A DNA stretch of 64,000 nucleotides from an uncultured Alteromonadaceae bacterium (GCA_947494925.1 CANLWS010000005.1:370423-434422), one strand, 5' to 3'; shown: positions 8,749 to 22,574, counted from the first letter of the stretch. A program made the numbers and translations. The notes: generated by a model not told the origin, from the letters alone.

Positions 8749-10116
8749 TTATTTGCCTATGCAGAATGAAGAGAAAATTCGACCGAGTAGATCATCTGAA
8801 CTGAATTCACCGGTAATTTCGTTCAGGTGTTGCTGTGTCAGTCTGAGTTCTTCAGCGAGCAGTTCACCGGCAAAATGTTCTTCGAGCTGGTGTTTGCCAG
8901 TGTATAAATGTTCAGAGGCGCGACTGATTGCATCCAGATGTCGGCGTCTGGCGATAAACTGGCCCTCATTGACTGCATGATAACCCATACAATCTTTCAG
9001 GTGTTCAGCTAGGGCATCGATACCCGCTTTTTCACTGGCTGATATACGATAAACCGGATAACTGCCTGTTTGTGAAAAGCCGACTGATTCACCTGACAAG
9101 TCGACTTTATTTCTCACCAGTGTGAGTCCCATGTTGTGGGGAAGCCGTTGCATAAATTCGGGCCATATTTTATTCGGATCGCTTTCGTCTGTGTCTGTGC
9201 TATCTAACATGAACAGTACTCGATCGGCTCGCTCGATTTCCTGCCAGGCGCGTTCAATGCCAATCTGCTCAACTTTGTCTGCACTGTCTCGTAATCCGGC
9301 AGTATCGATAATATGCAGTGGCATACCATCAATGTGGATGTGTTCTTTCAGTACATCTCTGGTAGTGCCCGCAATATCTGTCACAATGGCCGCCTCACGG
9401 CCCGCCAAGGCATTCAGCAAACTCGATTTACCTGCATTGGGTTTTCCGGCGATAACCACCTGCATACCTTCACGCAACAGGCTACCTTGTTTGGCTCTGT
9501 CGCGGATACTCTCCAGTTGTTCGACAATAGCATTAAGGTCGCCTTGTACCTTACCATCACTGAGGAAATCAATTTCTTCATCCGGGAAGTCGATTGCTGC
9601 CTCAACATACATTCTTAAGTGAATAACACTGTCCACCAAAGAATGGATTTGCTCAGAAAATTCCCCTTGCAGAGACCGCATTGCACTTCGGGCTGCTTGT
9701 TCAGAACTGGCATCTATTAGATCTGCAATGGCTTCAGCCTGAGCGAGGTCAAGTTTGTCATTCAAAAACGCGCGCTCACTGAATTCTCCGGGACGAGCCA
9801 TTCTGAGCTTGGTATTGGTGAGAATACTTTTCATTAATAGGTCTAATACAACTTGACCACCGTGACCCTGTAACTCAAGTACATCTTCACCAGTAAAGGA
9901 GTGGGGACCCTGGAAAAAAAGCGCGATACCCTGGTCTAAAATCTGTTCTTGATGATCATAAAAAGGTAAATATTCAGCCTTTCTGACTTGAGGTACCTTA
10001 CCCAGGACAGCCTTAGCCACTTCTGTCACCATTTTACCTGATACTCGCACAATGCCGACACCACCTCGTCCAGGGGCGGTGGCCTGTGCAACTATAGTGT
10101 CAAAGTCCGGATTCAT
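8749..10116 (-). CDS. mnmE: tRNA modification GTPase MnmE (TrmE)
   Basis: Partner of MnmG in wobble-uridine modification. The 455-residue protein has an N-terminal formyl-THF-binding domain, a helical domain and an inserted G domain. G1 is GKPNAGKSS near residue 225, G2 is the TTR of DIAGTTRD, G3 is DTAGL and G4 is NKVD. It ends with the diagnostic C-terminal CIGK, whose cysteine is catalytically important. Length and start ([19 protein letters not shown]) match the family. It follows yajQ by 17 bases on the same strand. Confidence 0.97.
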   Translation of the reverse strand: MNPDFDTIVAQATAPGRGGVGIVRVSGKMVTEVAKAVLGKVPQVRKAEYLPFYDHQEQILDQGIALFFQGPHSFTGEDVLELQGHGGQVVLDLLMKSILTNTKLRMARPGEFSERAFLNDKLDLAQAEAIADLIDASSEQAARSAMRSLQGEFSEQIHSLVDSVIHLRMYVEAAIDFPDEEIDFLSDGKVQGDLNAIVEQLESIRDRAKQGSLLREGMQVVIAGKPNAGKSSLLNALAGREAAIVTDIAGTTRDVLKEHIHIDGMPLHIIDTAGLRDSADKVEQIGIERAWQEIERADRVLFMLDSTDTDESDPNKIWPEFMQRLPHNMGLTLVRNKVDLSGESVGFSQTGSYPVYRISASEKAGIDALAEHLKDCMGYHAVNEGQFIARRRHLDAISRASEHLYTGKHQLEEHFAGELLAEELRLTQQHLNEITGEFSSDDLLGRIFSSFCIGK

Positions 10117-10133
10117 TGAGTTGACTTCTCTAC

Positions 10134-10616
10134 CTAGTCGCGGAAATTGTTAAATTGAAACGCTTGTCCTAGTTCAGCTTCTTTTACAAGGGCCATCACT
10201 GCTTGTAAATCATCGCGCTTTTTACCGTTTACACGCAGTTGTTCACCTTGAATTGACACCTGCACTTTGATTTTTGCATCTTTAACTAATTTGACAATTT
10301 TCTTTCCAGTGGCCTGATCAATGCCCTGTTTAAATGCGATGGTTTGCTTGTGGCTTTTTCCACTTCGAATATCATCAAGGGGGTTCATGGCAGATGCAGG
10401 CAGTTTTCTTTTGACGCAGGCGCCTCTGAGCATATCCCGCATTTGTTGAAGCTGAAAATCTCCTTCAGCGCTGACAACAACCGCATCATCTTTAAATTCA
10501 AAGCTGGCGTCGGCTCCTCGAAAATCGTAACGGGTTGCCAATTCGCGATTAGCGTTATCTACCGCATTTTTCACTTCAACCATGTCAATTTCAGAAACAA
10601 TATCAAATGAAGGCAT
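10134..10616 (-). CDS. yajQ: YajQ-family nucleotide-binding protein
   Basis: A 160-residue protein, [21 protein letters not shown], matching the UPF0234/YajQ family, some members of which bind cyclic di-GMP. It has the expected two ferredoxin-like halves and the conserved [12 protein letters not shown] and [16 protein letters not shown] segments (here [17 protein letters not shown]). It is located between the yidC terminator and mnmE, presumably as the first gene of a yajQ-mnmE-mioC-dnaT-dnaC transcript. The binding role in this organism is inferred from the family. Confidence 0.93.
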   Translation of the reverse strand: MPSFDIVSEIDMVEVKNAVDNANRELATRYDFRGADASFEFKDDAVVVSAEGDFQLQQMRDMLRGACVKRKLPASAMNPLDDIRSGKSHKQTIAFKQGIDQATGKKIVKLVKDAKIKVQVSIQGEQLRVNGKKRDDLQAVMALVKEAELGQAFQFNNFRD

Positions 10617-10672
10617 TCTACTTTCCTGTTGTGTTGATTTATTTTGTTATTGTAATCAGTCGTGCAATAACT

Positions 10673-10698
10673 AAAAAGCCCGCTTATGCGGGCTTTTT
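10673..10698 (-). terminator. Rho-independent terminator after yidC
   Basis: Perfect 11-base arms AAAAAGCCCGC / GCGGGCTTTTT around TTAT. Placed just after the yidC stop codon; symmetric, so it could act on both strands. Confidence 0.85.
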
Positions 10699-10712
10699 AA
10701 AATAAAAGTGAT

Positions 10713-12362
10713 TTATTTGCTTTTCAGCCCGCGTTTTTCCATTGAACTGTAAATTATTTTAGCCTGAATAAGTGTGATTACGTTACTGATCAACCAATAA
10801 AGTACTAATCCAGCTGGGAAAATAAAGAAAAACAAGCTCATTGCCACAGGCATCCACTGCATAATTTTCTGTTGCATCGGATCTTGGATTGTCATTGGCT
10901 GCAGCTTTTGCAGCAAATACATACTCAGGCCGGTCAGAACAGGTAAGACGAAGTAGGGGTCTTTGACCGATAGGTCAGTGATCCAGAAAACGAAATCTGC
11001 GTGACGTAGTTCAACACTTTCCAGTAGTACCCAATATAGCGCCAGGAATATAGGCATTTGCAAAAGTAATGGGAAACAGCCACCCATAGGGTTAACTTTT
11101 TCTTTTTTGTACATCTCCATCATGGCTTGAGACATTTTTTGTCTGTCATCGCCAAAACGCTCTTTAAGTTGCGTCATCTTGGGTGCCAGGTTACGCATCT
11201 TAGCCATTGATTCGTATTGTTTCTTGGTTAACGGATACATTGCACCTTTAACTATGATTGTGATCAGTACAATTGCTAATCCCCAGTTACCTACCATACC
11301 GTGAATCATTTGTAGCAACCAAAACAGGTATTTGGAGATAAACCATAAAAATCCGTAATCGACAGTTAAATCAAGGCCATTTGCTATTTCAGCCAGTGCA
11401 TCCTGGTCTTTTGGACCCATATATAAGGTGCTATAAATAGTCGCAGTTTCGCCTTGTGGGACAACGATTGATTCACCCTTGTAACCGATGACTGCAAATT
11501 GATTGGAAAAAATGCTGCTATATAGTTTATTGGTCTGGTCTTGAGGTGGTACCCAGGCAGATACGAAATAGTGCTCGAGCATACCGACCCAACCACCTAA
11601 TGTAGATTGGTCTAATTTGTCATCTTCATAATCATCAAATGCGTATTTTTCATAGCGCTCTTCTTGCGTGGAATAAGCGGATCCCCGGTAGGTTGGCATG
11701 AACATGCTGCCTTCCGGAATATTGAGTGTTTGTTTCAACTGTGCGTATTGCTGGACTTGCTTGTTCCCATCAGAGTTATTCGTGTACTGGTATTCAACAC
11801 GGACAGAATGCTCACCGCGGGTGAAGATAAAGTTTTTAGTTACGCTAATACCACTTTCGGAAGTCCAGGTTAGTGGAACTGTTAGCGTTTCGCCTTCTAA
11901 TATGTATTGAGATGAACTTGCGTTAAAGAGTGGACGACCTGCTGCGGTATCTGTGCCGCCTTGACCTATCAATCCACTTTGCGCTACATACAGAACACTG
12001 GAATCCGGCCTCAACAAACTATACGAGTCGCTTTGCCCTTGTGTAACGGGGTATTTCACCAGGTTGGCTGAAATTACGTCACCACCACGTAGATCAATCA
12101 ACAGGTCCAGCGTGTCAGTTTTAATTTCAATTAGCCTGTCCGATGACGTTGCTTGCTGCGCAATAGGAATGCTAGATGAATCAGCATTAGGTATTTCAGC
12201 AGCAGAAGCGGATAAGTCGGCGCTCGGAACAGAAGAGGTTTCTGCAGTTTGCGTGGTAACAGGGTCAATTGGCTGTGGAGCGTAATCCATTTGCCATTGT
12301 TGCCATAAAAGGAAACTGACCATGACCAGGCCGATTAACAGAAAATTGCGTTGGGATTCCAT
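10713..12362 (-). CDS. yidC: Membrane protein insertase YidC
   Basis: Inserts and folds inner-membrane proteins with or without Sec. The 549-residue protein has an N-terminal membrane anchor (FLLIGLVMVSFLLWQQW), a Ser/Ala-rich linker, the large periplasmic beta domain, then the conserved five-helix core with GNWGLAIVLITIIVKGAMYPLTKKQY, containing the functional arginine-free groove helix, and the QMPIFLALYW motif. It ends in a basic tail. It is the last gene of the rpmH-rnpA-yidD-yidC run and is followed by a strong terminator. Confidence 0.97.
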   Translation of the reverse strand: MESQRNFLLIGLVMVSFLLWQQWQMDYAPQPIDPVTTQTAETSSVPSADLSASAAEIPNADSSSIPIAQQATSSDRLIEIKTDTLDLLIDLRGGDVISANLVKYPVTQGQSDSYSLLRPDSSVLYVAQSGLIGQGGTDTAAGRPLFNASSSQYILEGETLTVPLTWTSESGISVTKNFIFTRGEHSVRVEYQYTNNSDGNKQVQQYAQLKQTLNIPEGSMFMPTYRGSAYSTQEERYEKYAFDDYEDDKLDQSTLGGWVGMLEHYFVSAWVPPQDQTNKLYSSIFSNQFAVIGYKGESIVVPQGETATIYSTLYMGPKDQDALAEIANGLDLTVDYGFLWFISKYLFWLLQMIHGMVGNWGLAIVLITIIVKGAMYPLTKKQYESMAKMRNLAPKMTQLKERFGDDRQKMSQAMMEMYKKEKVNPMGGCFPLLLQMPIFLALYWVLLESVELRHADFVFWITDLSVKDPYFVLPVLTGLSMYLLQKLQPMTIQDPMQQKIMQWMPVAMSLFFFIFPAGLVLYWLISNVITLIQAKIIYSSMEKRGLKSK

Positions 12363-12454
12363 ATGGTACTCTTATACTACTTTCGTTTCTTAAAATTTGA
12401 GCAGCCTAAACTACTAGTTTATTTTTCTACTTTCATTACAGTGCCAAAAATGCT

Positions 12455-12730
12455 TCATTTATTACAATGTTGCGCATTTTTGTTTTTCTTGGACTCGTTT
12501 TCCGGCACAGGGTCCATTCCACCAGGATGCAAAGGGTGGCATTTTAATATGCGTTTACCGCTTAACCAACAACCAATTACAAATCCATGGGTTTTTATTG
12601 CGTCTATAGCATAATACGAGCATGTTGGATGAAATCGGCAAGAAGGTCCAATCATTGGTGACAACCATCTTTGATATTGTCGAATCAACCAGATTGGGAT
12701 TGTTCGCAGCGACGTGACAATTTTTTCCAT
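12455..12730 (-). CDS. yidD: Membrane protein insertion efficiency factor YidD
   Basis: A 91-residue protein. [31 protein letters not shown] and the [12 protein letters not shown] motif are the UPF0161/YidD signature with three conserved cysteines. The N-terminal amphipathic helix associates with the inner membrane. It overlaps rnpA by 46 bases, as in most bacteria. A short Lys/Asn-rich tail extends past the conserved part. Confidence 0.95.
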   Translation of the reverse strand: MEKIVTSLRTIPIWLIRQYQRWLSPMIGPSCRFHPTCSYYAIDAIKTHGFVIGCWLSGKRILKCHPLHPGGMDPVPENESKKNKNAQHCNK

Positions 12731-13053
12731 AGTTTGCTCAGTAAGGTAAATAACTCCGGATTGGTTAAATCTCCCAAACCTGATTTTCCGACCACCACTA
12801 TATCTGCTTTTGGAAGCATATTCTGGTTTAGACGATAACTCTCTCGAATAATACGTTTAAGACGATTGCGGTCATGGGCTTTTTTAACACGTTTTTTGGA
12901 TATCGTGATGCCTAGCCTTGGGTGACTACAGTTATTCTGTTTAGCAAGAAGAGTTATTTGAGGAGATACAGCCGGAATGGCCTTATTAAAGACATTTTCA
13001 AAGTGGGCGGGAGTTAGCAGTCGCAACTCCCTTGAAAACGAGTTTTCACCCAC
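12685..13053 (-). CDS. rnpA: Ribonuclease P protein component
   Basis: The protein subunit of RNase P, which trims tRNA 5' leaders. At 122 residues it has the typical length. The signature is [26 protein letters not shown], including the RNR motif around residues 61-63. It starts 9 bases after the rpmH stop codon, consistent with a shared transcript. Confidence 0.96.
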   Translation of the reverse strand: MGENSFSRELRLLTPAHFENVFNKAIPAVSPQITLLAKQNNCSHPRLGITISKKRVKKAHDRNRLKRIIRESYRLNQNMLPKADIVVVGKSGLGDLTNPELFTLLSKLWKKLSRRCEQSQSG

Positions 13054-13062
13054 TTCAATAAA

Positions 13063-13197
13063 TTAGGCTGATAAACGAGCACGGCCTTTAGCACGACGAT
13101 TGGCAAGGACCTTGCGGCCATTTTTTGTCGCCATACGGGCACGAAAACCGTGTGAACGCTTACGCTTTAAGTTACTTGGTTGAAATGTTCTTTTCAT
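13063..13197 (-). CDS. rpmH: 50S ribosomal protein L34
   Basis: A 44-codon gene found by translating the minus strand from ATG at 13197. The product begins [20 protein letters not shown] and ends in KGRARLSA, the canonical highly basic L34. It is first in the rpmH-rnpA-yidD-yidC run and has a good promoter at 13262-13290. Confidence 0.98.
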   Translation of the reverse strand: MKRTFQPSNLKRKRSHGFRARMATKNGRKVLANRRAKGRARLSA

Positions 13198-13261
13198 GAC
13201 CGAGCCCCGATACATAAGGTTAATTAAAAATGAACACCTAGGTGCTCAAAAAGGACGCTGA

Positions 13262-13290
13262 ATTCTAGAGATCCTTTGGTACAAAGTCAA
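13262..13290 (-). promoter_or_regulatory. Sigma-70 promoter for rpmH
   Basis: On the minus strand TTGACT (13290-13285), 17-base spacer and TAGAAT (13267-13262) precede a start near 13255, giving an untranslated leader of roughly 58 bases before rpmH. Confidence 0.7.
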
Positions 13291-13369
13291 TTAAAGATCG
13301 AAAAGATATGATAAAAAATTTAATTTAGTTTTTATGTTGCTGTTAATAACTTTTTGTGTTTACGTAATT

Positions 13370-13378
13370 CTATCCACA
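13370..13378 (+). promoter_or_regulatory. DnaA-box-like site upstream of dnaA (CTATCCACA)
   Basis: One mismatch from TTATCCACA. Lies in the 522-base rpmH-dnaA intergenic region; may serve dnaA autoregulation. Confidence 0.55.
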
Positions 13379-13424
13379 AATAAGTAAATAGCTCTTACTA
13401 AAACCTTCTTTTTTCTTAACGTTT

Positions 13425-13433
13425 TTATCCACT
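13425..13433 (+). promoter_or_regulatory. DnaA-box-like site upstream of dnaA (TTATCCACT)
   Basis: One mismatch from the consensus, 55 bases from the site at 13370 and in the same orientation. Confidence 0.55.
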
Positions 13434-13556
13434 ATAAACCTGACTTGTTCCTTTGGATTGTTTAGTGTAATAATTTTACCGTAAATAAAAATGCCTTATA
13501 AAACAAATACATATAATTTATATTGCCTAGAAGCATAAATAAAGTAAAGATCAATA

Positions 13557-13586
13557 TTGAACTTGTACCGGGTTTAGCGAGATAAT
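13557..13586 (+). promoter_or_regulatory. Possible dnaA promoter
   Basis: TTGAAC (13557-13562), 18-base spacer, GATAAT (13581-13586). It would give a leader of about 130 bases. Other promoters in 13600-13700 cannot be excluded. I see no gene in 13198-13719. Confidence 0.4.
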
Positions 13587-13719
13587 TCACAGCCTTCCTG
13601 AGAAGGCGATAAAAAAGAACAATAATTGGACGATCTCTCCCCTTTGAGTGCGCCACAATTATCCTACGTTAAAAGAAGACAATTGGGCTTGTATCCTTTG
13701 CTCATAGCGGAAAAATTCA

Positions 13720-15129
13720 ATGTCATTATGGAATAGGTGCCTTGATAGGCTCCAGCAAGATTTACCGACTCAACAATTCAGCATGTGGATAAGACCACTG
13801 CAGGCACATCAAGACGAATCGTCCATCACACTGATCGCGCCAAATCGTTTTGTTCTCGACTGGGTTCAAGATAAGTATCGGAACATGATCACAGAATTAT
13901 TCGAAGAATTTTGTGGTGAAGATGTACCAAGTCTGCGTTTGGATGTAGGGGGGCAAGCTCCAGTATCCAGGTTTGAAGCTAAGAATAATGGCACAGAGGT
14001 AGATAGACGTGAAAACCGAACCTCGCAAATTGCTGTGCAAAAGCCTGCGGCATCAATGAGAGCGAATAGAGTTACAGCACCTGTGCCTTCACCTGCTGAG
14101 GCGGAACATAAGACTAATATCAATGTAACCTATACTTTTGAGAACTTCGTAGAAGGTAAGTCAAATCAGCTTGCTCGGGCTGCCGCAACACAAGTCGCTG
14201 ATAATCCAGGGGGCGCTTATAACCCACTGTTTGTTTATGGAGGGACTGGTTTAGGTAAAACCCACTTATTGCATGCAGTCGGTAACGGTATAATAGCAAA
14301 GAAGAAAAACGCGACTGTTGTTTATATGCATTCAGAGCGATTTGTTCAAGATATGGTAAAAGCGCTACAAAACAATGCCATAGAAGAGTTCAAACGTTAT
14401 TATCGCTCAGTGGACGCGTTATTGATTGATGACATACAGTTTTTTGCTAATAAAGAACGCTCCCAGGAAGAATTTTTTCATACCTTTAATGCTTTGCTGG
14501 AAGGAAACCAACAAATTATTCTAACCTCTGATCGTTATCCTAAAGAAATTGATGGGGTAGAGGACAGACTAAAATCTCGATTTGGCTGGGGCTTGACTAT
14601 TGCTATTGAACCACCCGAATTGGAAACACGTGTCGCTATACTTAAGCGTAAGGCCATGGAAAATAAAATTCATTTGCCAGACGAAGTCGCGTTCTTTATT
14701 GCCAAGCGTTTAAGGTCTAATGTACGTGAATTAGAAGGGGCACTAAATCGCGTAATAGCTAACGCAAATTTTACTGGTCGTCCCATAACTATAGATTTTG
14801 TTCGTGAAGCATTAAGGGATTTATTGGCGTTACAGGAAAAACTTGTGACTATCGATAACATTCAGAAAACGGTCGCTGAGTATTACAAGATCAAAATTGC
14901 AGATATACTTTCTAAACGCAGAAATAGAAGTGTGGCCAGACCTCGCCAGATGGCAATGGCTTTGTCAAAAGAATTGACCAATCATAGTTTGCCGGAAATA
15001 GGTGATGCCTTTGGTGGCAGAGATCACACGACAGTCTTACATGCATGTCGAAAAATAGTTCAACTAAGAGAAGAAAGTCATGATATAAAGGAAGACTATC
15101 AGAACTTAATTCGCACATTATCCTCTTAA
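13720..15129 (+). CDS. dnaA: Chromosomal replication initiator DnaA
   Basis: AAA+ initiator that binds DnaA boxes and opens oriC. The 469-residue protein has domain I ([20 protein letters not shown]), a variable domain II linker, domain III with Walker A GGTGLGKT at residues 174-181 and Walker [10 protein letters not shown], and domain IV with the box-binding [16 protein letters not shown] signature. It heads dnaA-dnaN-recF-gyrB, all on the plus strand with short gaps. The origin itself is 11 kb away next to mnmG, while boxes upstream of dnaA are imperfect. Confidence 0.98.
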   Translation: MSLWNRCLDRLQQDLPTQQFSMWIRPLQAHQDESSITLIAPNRFVLDWVQDKYRNMITELFEEFCGEDVPSLRLDVGGQAPVSRFEAKNNGTEVDRRENRTSQIAVQKPAASMRANRVTAPVPSPAEAEHKTNINVTYTFENFVEGKSNQLARAAATQVADNPGGAYNPLFVYGGTGLGKTHLLHAVGNGIIAKKKNATVVYMHSERFVQDMVKALQNNAIEEFKRYYRSVDALLIDDIQFFANKERSQEEFFHTFNALLEGNQQIILTSDRYPKEIDGVEDRLKSRFGWGLTIAIEPPELETRVAILKRKAMENKIHLPDEVAFFIAKRLRSNVRELEGALNRVIANANFTGRPITIDFVREALRDLLALQEKLVTIDNIQKTVAEYYKIKIADILSKRRNRSVARPRQMAMALSKELTNHSLPEIGDAFGGRDHTTVLHACRKIVQLREESHDIKEDYQNLIRTLSS

Positions 15130-15149
15130 AAAGTAAAACGAGTTATTAG

Positions 15150-16253
15150 ATGAAATTCACTATCAGCAGGGAAAATTTTCTTCAACCTCTACAATTAGTT
15201 TCTGGCGCGGTAGAACGTCGACATACCTTACCTATTCTTTCTAATGTATTAATTAAAGTCAGCGAGAATGCTCTTTGGCTCACAGGTACTGACCTGGAAG
15301 TGGAGCTAATTTCAAATGTCACTCTGGGAGGTGAACTTGAAGAAGGTGAAATTACAGTCCCTGCGAAAAAACTATTCGATATAATTCGGGGTCTAGCTGA
15401 AGAAAGCGAAGTTAAATTCCATCTCGATGGAAACAAAGCTGTTATTCGATCTGGAAGAAGTAAGTATACACTTTCTACCTTATCTGCTGGCGATTATCCG
15501 AATTTGGAAGACTGGGAAGGTGAGGTAGAGTTTGAGCTATCTCGTGCTGATTTAAAGCATCTTATCGACAGTACGCATTTTTCTATGGCTCAACAAGATG
15601 TCCGTTATTATTTAAATGGAATGTCCTTAGAAACAGAAGAGCATATCATCCGTACAGTTGCCACAGATGGGCACAGGCTGGCGTTGTGCAGAATGGAATA
15701 CTCCGCAGCATCTTTACCCAGTAGGCAAGTGATTATCCCTCGTAAGGGCGTAATGGAAATCACCAGGTTAATTGAATCTGATGACAAGTTGCTGAAGGTT
15801 CAAATCGGTTCTAATCACATTCGTATTTTCTCAAGTGATTTTATTTTCACAAGTAAACTTGTTGATGGTCGATTCCCTGATTACAGACGCGTTCTACCTA
15901 AAGATGGAGATAAAATAATACAAGCCAGCAAAGACTTGTTGAAGAATGCATTCTCTCGAGCATCTATTTTGTCGAATGAAAAATTTAGAGGTGTCAGATT
16001 AAATCTGTCAAACGGCGAACTTAAGATTACGGCTAACAACCCAGAGCAAGAAGAAGCTGAGGAGATTGTTGACGTAGACTATCAAGGCGATGAATTGGAA
16101 ATTGGCTTTAACGTTGCTTATCTAATTGATGTGTTTAATTCTTTAAGTTCTGAGAATGTGAAAGTGTCTTTAGCTGACTCGAACAGCAGTGCGTTAATAG
16201 AAGATGCTTCCGACGATTCAGCGCTTTATGTCATCATGCCGATGAGATTGTAA
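15150..16253 (+). CDS. dnaN: DNA polymerase III beta sliding clamp
   Basis: A 367-residue ring-clamp subunit. It starts MKFTISRENFLQPLQLVSG and ends with the family C-terminus ALYVIMPMRL. Motifs such as RRHTLPILSNVL, ATDGHRLAL and VDGRFPDYRRVLP are all present. It starts 20 bases after dnaA. Confidence 0.98.
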   Translation: MKFTISRENFLQPLQLVSGAVERRHTLPILSNVLIKVSENALWLTGTDLEVELISNVTLGGELEEGEITVPAKKLFDIIRGLAEESEVKFHLDGNKAVIRSGRSKYTLSTLSAGDYPNLEDWEGEVEFELSRADLKHLIDSTHFSMAQQDVRYYLNGMSLETEEHIIRTVATDGHRLALCRMEYSAASLPSRQVIIPRKGVMEITRLIESDDKLLKVQIGSNHIRIFSSDFIFTSKLVDGRFPDYRRVLPKDGDKIIQASKDLLKNAFSRASILSNEKFRGVRLNLSNGELKITANNPEQEEAEEIVDVDYQGDELEIGFNVAYLIDVFNSLSSENVKVSLADSNSSALIEDASDDSALYVIMPMRL

Positions 16254-16280
16254 TTAAGTACAATAGAGCGAAATATTTAT

Positions 16281-19806
<3,526 letters not shown>

Positions 19807-19846
19807 ATAAAGATTGTGAGTTCATCATTATTGATGATTTAATTAT

Positions 19847-19874
19847 AAAAGGCGGTTATATAAACCGCCTTTTT
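19847..19874 (+). terminator. Rho-independent terminator after gyrB
   Basis: AAAAGGCGGTT / AACCGCCTTTTT arms around TATATA, 40 bases past the gyrB stop. It closes the dnaA-gyrB operon. Confidence 0.87.
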
Positions 19875-20094
19875 AATAACCATAATAAAAAATTAGCGTT
19901 TCTAGGAACTACTAAGTATTTAATTGATATTAGTAGTTATTTATCAAGAGCTTAAATGGCAAAGATTGGCCAGGATTACACTAACCGCACACTAAGCTAC
20001 ATTCCCAGTACAAAAGAGCGACATTTGCTTGATATTTAATACAAAGCAGGTGATGTCTTATAGACCTACCTCAACAATCAAGTAGGTATTTATT

Positions 20095-22104
20095 ATGAAA
20101 CTTCTCAGCAACAAATTAGTGGTGCTAACTGTATCAGTACTATTCTCAGGTTTTATCCCAGCAGAACCCCAAAAAGTCGTGAAAAAAACACATACACAAA
20201 GAATTATCGACGGTGTAAAGGTTGAGACAAGTACTTATCCATTTATGACTGCGTTGATTTCAGCAGAAGGCGATTCAATCAGACCATTTTGTGGAGCGGC
20301 TTATGTAGGTGAGCGATATGTTCTAACAGCTTCACATTGTCTGGAAGGAGAGATCCCTGAAAACATCAACGTTTGGATAGGGGGAACAGACATTACTAAA
20401 CCAGAACAAGGTAAACGTGTTGCTGTAAAAGAAATCTATATGCATGAAGACTATAACAGTGGGACGGTAAATAAGGACGTTGCTATCCTGGAATTGGCCG
20501 AAGTTGTTACAGGAATCGAGCCTATTAAAATAGTTACACCCGAGATAGAAGCCACCATTAAAGAAGGCGATTTGTTTACTGTAATGGGGTGGGGTAATCA
20601 GGATACTAAGTCTGAAGAAGGTAAGTTCCCTGATGTCCTTCATGAAGTTCAGGTACCACTTTATAACCGTCAGGCTTGTTTGGACGCTTACCCTTTAGAA
20701 GAAGGTTCCAGTGAAACATCGATAACAGAATACATGCTTTGCGCGGGTTTTGTGGAAGGTGGAAAAGACAGCTGTCAGGGTGATAGTGGCGGTCCTCTTG
20801 TGATTAAACACAACGAAGAGTGGTATCAAGCTGGCGTTGTTAGTTTTGGTAACGGCTGTGCTTTACAAGGTATACCAGGAATCTATAGCCGTCTTTCTAA
20901 ATTTAATCTATGGCTGGCACAGAAACAGGAAGGTGTGTCTTATCGTCAAACCAGAAGGTTGGGCTATGTTGAAGATAGCTTTGACGATACTCAAACAATT
21001 ACCGTTACAAATATAACAACTAAAGAGCTTTCGGTGACCAACCCGGCGATTCAGGACGAAAAAAACCTATTAAACCTGACAATTACAGACAATAAATGTG
21101 CAGGTGTAACACTTGCGACACTACAAAGTTGTGACATCTTAATCAAGACACAACCAACCTCAGTAGGCCGTAGTGAGTTTACACTGAAAGCTTCCACTAC
21201 AAGCGATTTGAATACAGACATCACTGTTAGATTTAGTTTAGAAGCCATAGGCCCAAGTGTATTGGACATTCCGGAGATTGCAGGCATCAACAATGCACAA
21301 GTGAGTTGGTTTAGTGGAGGTGATAATGTGTGGGAGTCACAAGCTAATAAGGTATCTGAAGGAGACACTGCGCTGGCAAGTGGCGATATACTGGACTTTG
21401 AATCATCGGTTCTGTTGGCGAAAATAGATAGCCCACGCGCCGGAGAGTTTAATTTTGACTACCTGGTTTCTTCAGAATTTCGCTATGACGCACTGAATGT
21501 AATAAAGAATGGCCAAACCGTATTGCGTGAGTCAGGAACAGAAAGTACCGAGTTTAGTCAAAGTACAGTCACACTTGAGACTGGTATTAATAGAATTGCA
21601 TTTGTTTATAGTAAAGACCAGAGCGAAAAAGATGGTGACGACAAAGCTTATTTAGACAAAATCAAATTAATGTTGGTGAATAGTAATCCAGTTGTAATGC
21701 TCAAAGAAACCGAAATGAGTGCTGAGGAAGGGACTAGTATTACCCTTGATGCATCAGATTCAACAGATCCAGACAATGATACTCTGGCCTTCAAATGGGA
21801 AGTGGTCGGCGATACTCAAGTTAAAATCGAAAGTCCTGAAGCTTCGCGTACTAGTGTAGTAGTACCAAAATACGATGATGTTAAAAGCGTGACTTTTAAA
21901 GTCACTGTGACTGACTCAAACAATGCTTCCAGTGCAGGCGAGGTCAGGTTAACAGTAACAGCAAAAACCGCTGCTCCTACGCCGAATTCGAACCCGTCAG
22001 GACAGAATAGTGGAAGCAGTAGTGGCGGCGGGACCGCCGGTGCAGCAATACTCATGATGTTAATGCTATTGGGTGTTTATCGTCAGAAATCACGAGGCGA
22101 ATAA
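20095..22104 (+). CDS. Secreted trypsin-like serine protease with PKD-like domain and GlyGly-CTERM anchor
   Basis: A 669-residue exported S1 peptidase. Signal peptide at 1-23; zymogen-type activation site RIIDGVK near residue 36; catalytic triad His81 (TASHC), Asp128 (NKDVAIL) and Ser231 (GDSGGP). Asp225, six before the serine, predicts cleavage after Lys/Arg. A central beta-rich region follows, then a PKD/cadherin-like domain (about 540-625, LDASDSTDPDNDTLAFKWEV). The C-terminus has a Gly/Ser run, a hydrophobic helix AAILMMLMLLGVY and a basic tail: the GlyGly-CTERM sorting signal processed by rhombosortase. It is stand-alone after the gyrB terminator and upstream of a lipoprotein and a two-component cluster. 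Confidence 0.92.
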   Translation: MKLLSNKLVVLTVSVLFSGFIPAEPQKVVKKTHTQRIIDGVKVETSTYPFMTALISAEGDSIRPFCGAAYVGERYVLTASHCLEGEIPENINVWIGGTDITKPEQGKRVAVKEIYMHEDYNSGTVNKDVAILELAEVVTGIEPIKIVTPEIEATIKEGDLFTVMGWGNQDTKSEEGKFPDVLHEVQVPLYNRQACLDAYPLEEGSSETSITEYMLCAGFVEGGKDSCQGDSGGPLVIKHNEEWYQAGVVSFGNGCALQGIPGIYSRLSKFNLWLAQKQEGVSYRQTRRLGYVEDSFDDTQTITVTNITTKELSVTNPAIQDEKNLLNLTITDNKCAGVTLATLQSCDILIKTQPTSVGRSEFTLKASTTSDLNTDITVRFSLEAIGPSVLDIPEIAGINNAQVSWFSGGDNVWESQANKVSEGDTALASGDILDFESSVLLAKIDSPRAGEFNFDYLVSSEFRYDALNVIKNGQTVLRESGTESTEFSQSTVTLETGINRIAFVYSKDQSEKDGDDKAYLDKIKLMLVNSNPVVMLKETEMSAEEGTSITLDASDSTDPDNDTLAFKWEVVGDTQVKIESPEASRTSVVVPKYDDVKSVTFKVTVTDSNNASSAGEVRLTVTAKTAAPTPNSNPSGQNSGSSSGGGTAGAAILMMLMLLGVYRQKSRGE

Positions 22105-22157
22105 GCTAAATTAGGTTGTCTAAACAATTAGGCAACCTTTCTCTTTTGGTAGAAAAA

Positions 22158-22574
22158 ATGATGAAAATATCGATTAAAAATAATGGCATAGCTGCCAAGG
22201 GATTGTTGTTGCTTTCAATTTTAACAATGACTGCTTGTGCCAATAGTTTATCCATGCAAAAGGATGTAGAGAGCGAATCTCCAGAAAACTTGGCAAAGAT
22301 TTATCAATGGGAAGCAAAGAACAATTCAATCTGGTTTTTAACTCGTTCTACAGGCTGCACCAATGAAAAACACTTTAAATTAATCACTGAAAGTTCTCCT
22401 AGCAAGACTGACAAAACCTTATTGGTGAGCATAGTCCGTATTAAACAAGATTTCTGTAAGGGAATGCCAAGAACGGTAGCTTTTGAGTTACCTCTGCCAG
22501 ATTTAGAACAACGACATCAACAAATAGTACTGACAAATCCGTTAGCTGAAGTACCTAAGAAAGCTTCCAGATGA
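22158..22574 (+). CDS. Small putative lipoprotein
   Basis: I place the start at the ATG at 22158 or 22161 rather than 22116, because a signal peptide begins there (KGLLLLSILTMTACANS). The TMTAC stretch is a plausible lipobox with Cys near residue 27. The mature part (about 112 residues) is polar with two further cysteines (STGCTNEKHF, KQDFCKGMP) and no recognised domain. It is located 53 bases after the protease stop and 115 bases before the histidine kinase, all on the plus strand. Function unknown; co-transcription with either neighbour is possible. Confidence 0.65.
   Translation: MMKISIKNNGIAAKGLLLLSILTMTACANSLSMQKDVESESPENLAKIYQWEAKNNSIWFLTRSTGCTNEKHFKLITESSPSKTDKTLLVSIVRIKQDFCKGMPRTVAFELPLPDLEQRHQQIVLTNPLAEVPKKASR

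Noticed and set aside
9122..9622. 166-codon open frame on the plus strand
   Set aside because: Lies antisense inside mnmE; Ser/Cys-rich translation without a family pattern, typical of a shadow frame.
13462..13656. 64-codon frame in the rpmH-dnaA gap
   Set aside because: AT-rich intergenic DNA with DnaA-box-like sites and a promoter candidate; no plausible start signal.
20095..22104. Possibility that the protease is a toxin-like or phage protein
   Set aside because: Triad, signal peptide and GlyGly-CTERM fit a housekeeping-type secreted protease; no phage or mobile genes adjoin.
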